Program-made: the position numbers and the translations under genes
Notes under the pieces: generated by a model
Seen by the model: only the letters and a program-made list of their open reading frames with translations
Databases searched by the model: none
What the model was told of the DNA's origin: nothing
In this document: in pieces, positions 1-6,456 of the stretch
Layout: every line of letters starts with the position of its first letter
Position numbering within the stretch: position 1 is the first letter of the stretch
From: Flavivirga eckloniae
GTDB taxonomy: Bacteria; Bacteroidota; Bacteroidia; Flavobacteriales; Flavobacteriaceae
Length of the DNA stretch: 64,000 bases
Direction: 5' to 3'
Assembly: GCF_002886045.1 (NCBI RefSeq)
Contig: NZ_CP025791.1
Location: forward strand, 2,805,001-2,869,000

Positions 1-491
1 CGCAACGCCCTACCATAGACAAGCACATTATCCAATCTGAAAAACCAATCCTAATTTTAGACTTATCGATTCCGAAAAACGTTGATTCCAATGTTGAAGA
101 ATTAGGCAATGTTACTTTGGTTCATTTAGATCATTTATCTAAAATTACAGATAAAACTTTAGAAGACAGAAAAAAGGATATTCCTCTTGCCGAATCTATT
201 ATAGAAGAAGTAAAAACAGAATTTAACGGTTGGTTAGAAACCAGAAAATTTGCGCCAACTATTAAAGCATTAAAACACAAGCTTAGCGACTTTGCTGCTG
301 CAGAATTGGAAACGCAACGCAAGAAAAACGCCGATTTTAACGAAGCACAAGCAGAGCTAATTAGCAACAATATTATTCAAAAAATAACCAATCACTTTGC
401 GCATCATTTAAAGGATGATGACATCTCCACCGATGAGAGCCTGGAACTTATAAAAAAAGTATTTCAGCTAGAACCAACAACACATGTCTAA
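1..491 (+). CDS. hemA: Glutamyl-tRNA reductase, 3' part (5' end outside window)
   Basis: An open frame enters from the left edge (first full codon at base 3) and ends at the TAA at 489-491. The visible ~163 residues are the end of the NADPH-binding domain (a run LILDLSIPKNVD, then LDHL) and the helical dimerisation domain of glutamyl-tRNA reductase, which makes glutamate-1-semialdehyde in the first committed step of C5 heme synthesis. Catalytic residues lie upstream of the window. The stop overlaps the next start by 8 bases (ATGTCTAA), which implies translational coupling with hemC. Identification rests on the C-terminal domain pattern plus the heme-cluster context. Confidence 0.88.
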   Translation, partial: QRPTIDKHIIQSEKPILILDLSIPKNVDSNVEELGNVTLVHLDHLSKITDKTLEDRKKDIPLAESIIEEVKTEFNGWLETRKFAPTIKALKHKLSDFAAAELETQRKKNADFNEAQAELISNNIIQKITNHFAHHLKDDDISTDESLELIKKVFQLEPTTHV

Positions 492-2061
492 AGTTATTAG
501 AATTGGCACACGCGATAGCGAATTAGCGCTATGGCAAGCTAAAACCGTACAACAACAACTCGAACATTTAGGATATCAGACAAAACTCGTTCCTGTAAAA
601 TCTACCGGCGATTTGGTTTTAGATAAACCATTATACGAACTAGGTATTACCGGTATTTTTACGCGTACACTCGATATTGCCATGTTAAATCATGATATCG
701 ATATTGCCGTACACTCGTTAAAGGATGTTCCAACGGTTTTGCCAAAAGGCATTGTACAAGTAGCCGTTTTAAAACGAGGAAACGTAAACGATACGTTAGT
801 TTTTAAAAAGAATGAAGAGTTTTTAAGCGCCGAAAAAGCCGTAATAGCAACAGGCAGCTTAAGACGAAAAGCACAATGGTTAAACCGATATCCAACCCAT
901 ACCATTGAAGATTTACGTGGCAATGTAAATTCGCGTTTACAAAAACTTCAAGATAACGACCATTGGAATGCTGCTATTTTTGCTGCTGCCGGTATAGGGC
1001 GTATTGGAATAAGACCAGATGAATCTATTAACTTAGATTGGATGATTCCTGCGCCAGCACAAGGTGCCATCATGATTACTGCTCTAGAGGAGGATGAGTT
1101 TATAAAAACCGCCTGTGCTCAACTAAATCATGAGGAAACTGAAATTTGCACCACTATTGAGCGTAAATTTTTAAACCGACTAGAAGGTGGTTGCACTGCA
1201 CCTATTGGGGCTTTAGCCCGCATAAAAAATGAAGAAATACATTTTAAAGGCGTGCTTTTAAGTAAAGATGGTTCTAAAAAAATAGAAGTTACCAAAACCG
1301 AAAAATTAGGTAAACACGAATATATAGCGGGTTTTTGTGCCGACTATATTATCGAACGAGGCGGCAAACGTTTAATGGATGATATTAAACACACAAACCA
1401 CCCAACAAATGTAGTTTCTACTAAGTCCTTAACCGAAGACCAACGTTTATTGTTTCACCAGAAAGTAGCAGCAAAAAGTGATGACTTTATAAAAATAAGT
1501 TTGAATCGTATTCGTCCGCAACTTTTAAGGTCTGAAATTGAAAATGTTATTATTACAAGCAAAAATGCCGTTGAAGCTTTAATAACAAACTATTCGGCTA
1601 CCGAATTACAATTCAAGAATATTTACTGTGTAGGGAGACGAACAAAAAAACTTATTGAAAACAGAATTGGCAAGGTAAAGCATGTTGAAAAAAATGCTAA
1701 GAAGCTGGCAGAGTATTTAGTGGAGTATCTGGAAGGAACCGAAGTCACTTATTTTTGCAGCGATATACGACTAGATGCGCTACCAACCATTTTGGCCGAT
1801 AACAATATAAAAGTTAACGAAATAGAAGCCTACCAAACCAAATTTGACGGTCACAAAATTGAGGAATCTGTAGAAGCCGTAATGTTTTACAGCCCATCTA
1901 CCGTACAAAGTTTTGTAAAAAAGAATAATGCAGAAGTTATTGCCTTTTGTATTGGGGATACCACCGCAAAAGAAGCAAAAAAACACTTTGAAGATGTTAG
2001 AGTGGCAAAAGTGCCAACTGTTGAAAGTGTGATTGAGTTGGTTAATGAGCATTATGTTTAA
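484..2061 (+). CDS. hemC: Hydroxymethylbilane synthase fused to uroporphyrinogen-III synthase
   Basis: The 525-residue product has two parts. Residues 1 to about 305 are HemC (start IRIGTRDSELALWQA; dipyrromethane cofactor cysteine C237 in GGCTAPIG), which polymerises four porphobilinogens. Residues from about 320 to the end match the divergent HemD fold (ITSKNAVEAL, CVGRRTKKL, FYSPSTVQSF), which closes and isomerises the tetrapyrrole ring. A stand-alone HemC is about 300 residues, so the length itself indicates a fusion. The product of one half is the substrate of the other, and hydroxymethylbilane is unstable, so channelling is plausible but inferred. It overlaps hemA by 8 bases. HemD assignment is by fold pattern and order because HemD sequences are poorly conserved. 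Confidence 0.9.
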   Translation: MSKVIRIGTRDSELALWQAKTVQQQLEHLGYQTKLVPVKSTGDLVLDKPLYELGITGIFTRTLDIAMLNHDIDIAVHSLKDVPTVLPKGIVQVAVLKRGNVNDTLVFKKNEEFLSAEKAVIATGSLRRKAQWLNRYPTHTIEDLRGNVNSRLQKLQDNDHWNAAIFAAAGIGRIGIRPDESINLDWMIPAPAQGAIMITALEEDEFIKTACAQLNHEETEICTTIERKFLNRLEGGCTAPIGALARIKNEEIHFKGVLLSKDGSKKIEVTKTEKLGKHEYIAGFCADYIIERGGKRLMDDIKHTNHPTNVVSTKSLTEDQRLLFHQKVAAKSDDFIKISLNRIRPQLLRSEIENVIITSKNAVEALITNYSATELQFKNIYCVGRRTKKLIENRIGKVKHVEKNAKKLAEYLVEYLEGTEVTYFCSDIRLDALPTILADNNIKVNEIEAYQTKFDGHKIEESVEAVMFYSPSTVQSFVKKNNAEVIAFCIGDTTAKEAKKHFEDVRVAKVPTVESVIELVNEHYV

Positions 2062-2070
2062 TCATTAACT

Positions 2071-2155
2071 GTCATTACGAGGAACGCAGTGACGTGGTAA
2101 TCTCTTTAAACGAACAGATTTTACACCACACCCAAAAAACGTGATTCGCAATGAC
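2071..2155. repeat. REP-like imperfect palindrome between hemC and hemE
   Basis: Outer arms GTCATTACGA (2071-2080) and TCGCAATGAC (2146-2155) are inverted with one mismatch, enclosing text of the type 'aggaacgcagtgacgtgg'. Such 'GTCATTGCGAGG' elements are a familiar dispersed repeat style in Bacteroidota genomes. It occupies most of the hemC-hemE gap and may form an RNA hairpin in the operon transcript. A second REP-like fragment (tcttgagcgtagacgaaagg) follows at about 2201-2222. Confidence 0.5.
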
Positions 2156-2237
2156 GAAAATAAAATTAAAGTTTCAATTAAAAAGATTCTTGCCGAAGTT
2201 TATCTTGAGCGTAGACGAAAGGCAGAAATAATAAGGT

Positions 2238-3269
2238 ATGAGTATAAAGAACGATTTATTTTTAAGAGCATTAAAAGGAGAAACCGTTGATCGTCCACCA
2301 GTTTGGATGATGCGTCAAGCAGGGCGTTATCTTCCAGAATTTATCGCTATTCGCGAGAAATACGATTTCTTTACCCGTTGTAGAACTCCAGAATTAGCCA
2401 GTGAAATTACCGTGCAACCTATTCGTCGTTATGGTATGGATGCCGCTATTTTGTTCAGTGATATTTTGGTCATCCCGCAGGCTATGAATATTGAGGTGCA
2501 AATGAAACCTAATTTTGGACCATATTTACCAAATCCTGTACGCACTCAAAAAGATGTTGATCATGTTGTCGTTCCAGATGTAACAGTAGAGCTCGACTAT
2601 GTATACCAAGCTATTAAAGCCACTAAAAAATTACTAAATGACGAGATTCCTTTAATTGGATTTGCCGGTTCGCCATGGACTATTTTATGCTATTGTGTAC
2701 AAGGCCAAGGAAGTAAAACGTTCGATAAAGCCAAAGAATTTTGTTTTACAAACCCCATTGCTGCGCACCAATTACTTCAAAAAATAACCGATACAACCAT
2801 AGCTTACCTAAAAGAAAAAGTAAAAGCTGGTGTTAATGCCGTACAAGTGTTCGATTCTTGGGGAGGCATGTTATCTCCAGTAGATTACCAAGAGTTCTCA
2901 TGGCAATATATCAATCAAATTATTGAAGCTTTAAAAGATGATGCTCCAGTAATTGCATTTGGTAAAGGCTGTTGGTTTGCCCTTGGCGATATGGCAAAAA
3001 GTAACGCCTCTGCGTTAGGTGTAGACTGGACGTGTTCACCAAGAAATGCACGTTATTTAACAGGCGGCAACATTACACTTCAAGGTAATTTCGATCCATC
3101 TCGCTTATTGTCGCCACCTTCTGAAATAAAGAAAATGGTACACCAAATGATTAACGAATTTGGCAAAGACAAATACATCGTAAACCTGGGCCATGGTATT
3201 TTACCTAATATTCCGTTAGATCATGCCAAGGCATTTATTGATGCTGTAAAAGAATATAGCCCTTCTTAA
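2238..3269 (+). CDS. hemE: Uroporphyrinogen decarboxylase
   Basis: The 343-residue protein has the full UroD family length. The N-terminal signature [17 protein letters not shown] (from about residue 20) carries the substrate-binding arginines, and [10 protein letters not shown] and [11 protein letters not shown] lie at the expected spacing. It decarboxylates the four acetate side chains of uroporphyrinogen III to coproporphyrinogen III in the cytoplasm, supplying the substrate of HemF encoded downstream. It follows hemC by 176 bases filled with repeat-like sequence. The start at 2238 gives [15 protein letters not shown], typical of the family. Confidence 0.96.
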   Translation: MSIKNDLFLRALKGETVDRPPVWMMRQAGRYLPEFIAIREKYDFFTRCRTPELASEITVQPIRRYGMDAAILFSDILVIPQAMNIEVQMKPNFGPYLPNPVRTQKDVDHVVVPDVTVELDYVYQAIKATKKLLNDEIPLIGFAGSPWTILCYCVQGQGSKTFDKAKEFCFTNPIAAHQLLQKITDTTIAYLKEKVKAGVNAVQVFDSWGGMLSPVDYQEFSWQYINQIIEALKDDAPVIAFGKGCWFALGDMAKSNASALGVDWTCSPRNARYLTGGNITLQGNFDPSRLLSPPSEIKKMVHQMINEFGKDKYIVNLGHGILPNIPLDHAKAFIDAVKEYSPS

Positions 3270-3356
3270 TCTCCAAAGGAAAGAAACTGCTATATCGGAT
3301 ATAACTTTAACTTTTAATAGTTGAATAAATTTTAATAGTTTAGATGTAATTAATTC

Positions 3357-3418
3357 AGGCTGTCTAAAAAGTTCTTGAATTGTCATTTTTATTCTAAATA
3401 ACACTTTTTAGACAACCT
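3357..3418. mobile_element. 62-bp MITE-like element or IS-end remnant
   Basis: A short segment is bounded by near-perfect terminal inverted repeats: AGGCTGTCTAAAAAGTT at the left end and ACTTTTTAGACAACCT at the right. The interior of about 29 bases has no coding capacity. Ends of the AGGTTGTCTAAAAAGT type resemble insertion-sequence termini, so this looks like two IS ends with the transposase deleted, or a miniature element. It lies between hemE and the EI24 gene. No clear target duplication was found. It could also fold as a transcriptional hairpin. Confidence 0.5.
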
Positions 3419-3434
3419 CCTAGGAAGAGGCATT

Positions 3435-4190
3435 ATGATTAAAAACATAATATTAGGAATCAAGGCATATTTCGGAGCGTTTAACTTAATTTCTAAACTA
3501 AATCTCTGGAAATACTTCGCCATTCCAATGCTTATTAGCTTTATAACAGCTATCATTATTTTTACAACAGCTTACGGACTGTCTGATAATCTTGGAGCAT
3601 TTATTTCAAAAATCTGGATTTGGGAATGGGGAAAAGAAACCTTTACAACAATAAGTTCCTTTATTGGGGGGCTTTTCATTATCGTTATCGGATTAATCCT
3701 TTTCAAACACATCATTATGGCATTATCGGCGCCATTTATGAGTCCAGTATCCGAAAAAATAGAAAATCATTTAACAGGAAATGTTCAATTCACGCATAGA
3801 AATACAACGTTTTTACAACAGCTATGGCGTGGGATACGAATTAACGGAAGAAACTTACTCATGGAGTTGGTAATAACCGTTCCATTGTTACTATTAAAAT
3901 TTATTCCTGTTGTAAATATATTTTCGGCTATACTGCTCTTTGCTGTCCAAGCATACTACGCTGGTTTCGGTAATTTAGATTACACTCTGGAACGTCATTT
4001 TAAATACCAAGAAAGCACTGCCTTTGTTAGAAAAAATCGTGGTTTAGCTATTGGAAATGGTGTTATTTTTCTCTTGTTCCTATTAATTCCCATTGTTGGT
4101 GTTATACTAGTATTACCTTTATCTGTAACAGCTGCTACCACAAGAACCGTAGAAGTTTTACAACTAAAAAACAGTCCTAAAAATGCTTAG
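3435..4190 (+). CDS. EI24/CysZ-like integral membrane protein
   Basis: The 251-residue protein has about four to six hydrophobic spans (near residues 28-50, 75-100, 140-175 and 205-232) and the motif AYYAGFGNLDYTLER typical of the EI24 domain family, which includes the CysZ sulfate permease. No sulfate-assimilation genes are nearby, so transport of sulfate is not supported; the function is best left as membrane protein. It overlaps the following acetyltransferase by 8 bases, so the two are probably co-translated. It recurs in heme clusters of flavobacteria as far as I recall. Confidence 0.75.
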   Translation: MIKNIILGIKAYFGAFNLISKLNLWKYFAIPMLISFITAIIIFTTAYGLSDNLGAFISKIWIWEWGKETFTTISSFIGGLFIIVIGLILFKHIIMALSAPFMSPVSEKIENHLTGNVQFTHRNTTFLQQLWRGIRINGRNLLMELVITVPLLLLKFIPVVNIFSAILLFAVQAYYAGFGNLDYTLERHFKYQESTAFVRKNRGLAIGNGVIFLLFLLIPIVGVILVLPLSVTAATTRTVEVLQLKNSPKNA

Positions 4191-4722
4191 CTTTAATGGT
4201 TACAATATAGAACCCATTCAATTAAAAGACGCTTGGAACTTATGCGATTTTATTGTTGCAAACGAAGATCGGTTAAAACGTTATTTTCCTAAAACGCTTA
4301 AGCAAAATTTAACCCCAGACTTATCTAAATATTTTGTAGAAAAAAAAGTCAAGCAATTTGGCTTAAAAGAAGAACTCTTATTTACTATTAAAGAAAATGA
4401 GCCAAATACATTAGTTGGTTTAGTTTATTTAAAAGAACTTGATTGGAATAAAAAACAAGGTGAGTTTGCCTATTGTATTGGCTATCCTTTTGAAGAAAAA
4501 GGAATTATGACCAAAACCATTGGCAAATTATCAGAATATGCTTTTGCTCAACTAGGTCTGGAAACACTTCAAATTATTGTTCATAAAGACAACATAGCTA
4601 GTGTAAAAGTTGCAGAAAAATGCAACTTTATCTGGAAAAGGACACTGAACAATGAGTATACACCACCTGGAGAAACTCCTTTAAATATGGAGTTATATGA
4701 ATTATATCGTGAAATAGAATAA
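4183..4722 (+). CDS. GNAT family N-acetyltransferase (RimJ/RimL-like)
   Basis: The 179-residue protein has the GNAT core: N-terminal strand-helix segment, central strands LVGLVYLKELDW and GEFAYCIGYPFEEKGIMTKT (acetyl-CoA pyrophosphate loop region), and the C-terminal IIVHKDNIASVKVAEKCNF motif that marks the RimJ/RimL subgroup. Members acetylate protein N-termini or small amines with acetyl-CoA; the substrate here cannot be read from sequence. It overlaps the EI24 gene by 8 bases. The transposon-derived palindrome begins 28 bases past its stop. Confidence 0.87.
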   Translation: MLSFNGYNIEPIQLKDAWNLCDFIVANEDRLKRYFPKTLKQNLTPDLSKYFVEKKVKQFGLKEELLFTIKENEPNTLVGLVYLKELDWNKKQGEFAYCIGYPFEEKGIMTKTIGKLSEYAFAQLGLETLQIIVHKDNIASVKVAEKCNFIWKRTLNNEYTPPGETPLNMELYELYREIE

Positions 4723-4750
4723 TAATATAAAACAGAGAGTAGATATAAAT

Positions 4751-4783
4751 AGACCTGTCAGGTTTTAGAAACCTGACAGGTCT
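4751..4783. repeat. REP palindrome, left copy flanking the RAYT
   Basis: A perfect palindrome with 15-base arms AGACCTGTCAGGTTT and AAACCTGACAGGTCT separated by TAG. An identical-armed copy lies at 5323-5355, on the other side of the transposase domain. It sits 18 bases before the transposase start codon. Palindromes of this kind are the DNA-hairpin substrates of RAYT (Y1/HUH) transposases. Confidence 0.93.
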
Positions 4784-4801
4784 CTAAGCAAAACTTAACA
4801 A

Positions 4802-6289
4802 ATGAGGCAAGAAAAAATAGAAAAAGACCATTATTACCATATCTTTAATAGAGGAATTAATAGTGATGTTATTTTTCAAACAGAAGATAATAAGTCTTAT
4901 TTCCTTAAGTTAGTTGAGAAACACTTAATGGGTAAAGTGGATATTCTTGCTTATTGTTTGATGGATAATCATTTTCATTTTGCCATTAAAATTGTTAAAG
5001 AAGAATCTATTGCTACTCAGGCTTTTTCTAATCTTTTTAATGCCTACGCTAAAGCATATAATAAACAACAAAACAGAACAGGAACTCTTTTTGAAAGACC
5101 TTATAAAAGAATTCGGATTCAAGATGAAGACTATTTAAAAAAGCTTATTCTTTATATTCATAAAAACCCAGAGAATCATAATGTGATTAACAACTTTGAA
5201 AATTATGAATTCTCATCATATAAAAACTACCTTGATGATAGCAATAGTATTATCGTTACAAATAAATCATACATTATAAATCTTTTTAATGATTTGGAAA
5301 ATTTTAAATATACACATAGCTCAGACCTGTCAGGTTTCGAAAACCTGACAGGTCTTAATAACGACACGACAAGTAATTCAACTACTATAAAGTCCAAATT
5401 CTACCAATACATACAAGATTTACAAAATACCATCACGTCTAAATTAGAAGCTATTGATAGCAAAGCAACGTTCCAAGAAGACATCTGGAAACGACCTGAA
5501 GGCGGCGGCGGACGTACCAGAGTTATCGAAAACGGAAATGTTTTTGAAAAAGGAGGTGTAAATATCTCTGGCGTTCATGGTAAACTTCCAGAATCGATGC
5601 AAGCGTATTTTAAGGTCGGTGATGTCGACTTTTTTGCTTGTGGATTGAGTTTGGTCTTACACCCTAAAAACCCAATGGTTCCAACAGTACATGCCAACTG
5701 GCGTTATTTCGAAATGTATGATAAACAGGGGGAAATTATTGATAGTTGGTTTGGTGGCGGACAAGACCTAACGCCTTATTATTTGTTTGAAGAAGATGCC
5801 ATACATTTTCATCAAATCTGTAAAACCGCTTGTGATAACCACAACCCAGAATTTTACCCAAAATATAAAGCACGTTGCGACGAATATTTTTATAATGCAC
5901 ACCGTAACGAGGGCAGGGGGATTGGTGGTTTGTTTTTCGATTATTGTAAAACTTCAGAAACTATGACCATGGAAAGCTGGTATGACTTTGTAACCGAAGT
6001 TGGAGATAGTTTTTTAGAAGCTTACACACCAATAGTTGAAAAACGCAAAGATTTATCATACACAGAAGCCCAACGCAATTGGCAAGAAATTCGTCGCGGA
6101 CGCTACGTTGAATTTAATTTAGTACATGATAAAGGCACCCTTTTTGGATTAAAAACAAATGGACGTATAGAAAGTATTTTAATGAGCCTACCCCCTCATG
6201 TACAATGGGTTTACGACCATCAACCTGAAACTGGAAGTGAAGAAGAAAAATTAATAGAGGTTTTAAAAACACCCAAAAATTGGATTTAA
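4802..6289 (+). CDS. hemF: RAYT (Y1 transposase) fused in frame to coproporphyrinogen-III oxidase
   Basis: One uninterrupted 495-codon frame encodes two unrelated proteins. Residues 1 to about 174 are a REP-associated tyrosine transposase: YHIFNRG near the start, the HUH-type pair in MDNHFHFAI, and the tyrosine-bearing helix AYAKAYNKQQNRTGTLFERPYK. Residues about 196-495 are a complete oxygen-dependent HemF (family length about 300): RPEGGGGRTRV, VHANWRYFEM, RGIGGLFFDY, GRYVEFNLVHDKGT. HemF converts coproporphyrinogen III to protoporphyrinogen IX. The join runs through a REP palindrome (5323-5355) that is translated as DLSGFENLTGL. Comparison with ordinary HemF starts suggests the native initiator was at codon 196 (5387-5389), which now reads ATA; no ATG, GTG or TTG occurs in frame between it and the conserved core. 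Either a chimeric protein is made, or HemF starts at a non-canonical codon. Confidence 0.93.
   Translation: MRQEKIEKDHYYHIFNRGINSDVIFQTEDNKSYFLKLVEKHLMGKVDILAYCLMDNHFHFAIKIVKEESIATQAFSNLFNAYAKAYNKQQNRTGTLFERPYKRIRIQDEDYLKKLILYIHKNPENHNVINNFENYEFSSYKNYLDDSNSIIVTNKSYIINLFNDLENFKYTHSSDLSGFENLTGLNNDTTSNSTTIKSKFYQYIQDLQNTITSKLEAIDSKATFQEDIWKRPEGGGGRTRVIENGNVFEKGGVNISGVHGKLPESMQAYFKVGDVDFFACGLSLVLHPKNPMVPTVHANWRYFEMYDKQGEIIDSWFGGGQDLTPYYLFEEDAIHFHQICKTACDNHNPEFYPKYKARCDEYFYNAHRNEGRGIGGLFFDYCKTSETMTMESWYDFVTEVGDSFLEAYTPIVEKRKDLSYTEAQRNWQEIRRGRYVEFNLVHDKGTLFGLKTNGRIESILMSLPPHVQWVYDHQPETGSEEEKLIEVLKTPKNWI
5323..5355. repeat. REP palindrome, right copy, inside the fused coding frame
   Basis: Arms AGACCTGTCAGGTTT and AAACCTGACAGGTCT are identical to the copy at 4751-4783; the spacer is CGA instead of TAG. 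It is translated in frame within the RAYT-HemF chimera. The spacer change matters little for this frame but the copy contains no stop in the frame used. In mRNA it would form a very stable 15-bp hairpin 31 bases before the presumed original hemF start. Confidence 0.93.
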
Positions 6290-6456
6290 CCATGAGAAAT
6301 ATAGGGCATATTTATCTTGGTGCTGACATAAACAAAGAACTTTTTCAAAGTAACAACGGTTAAGATTCAGGAAGGAATAGCCTTTGGTAGTGAACATTTT
6401 GTAAAAAGAAAAATAGCTATAAATGAATAAATGGGTTACAAATAAAACCTGGTTAA

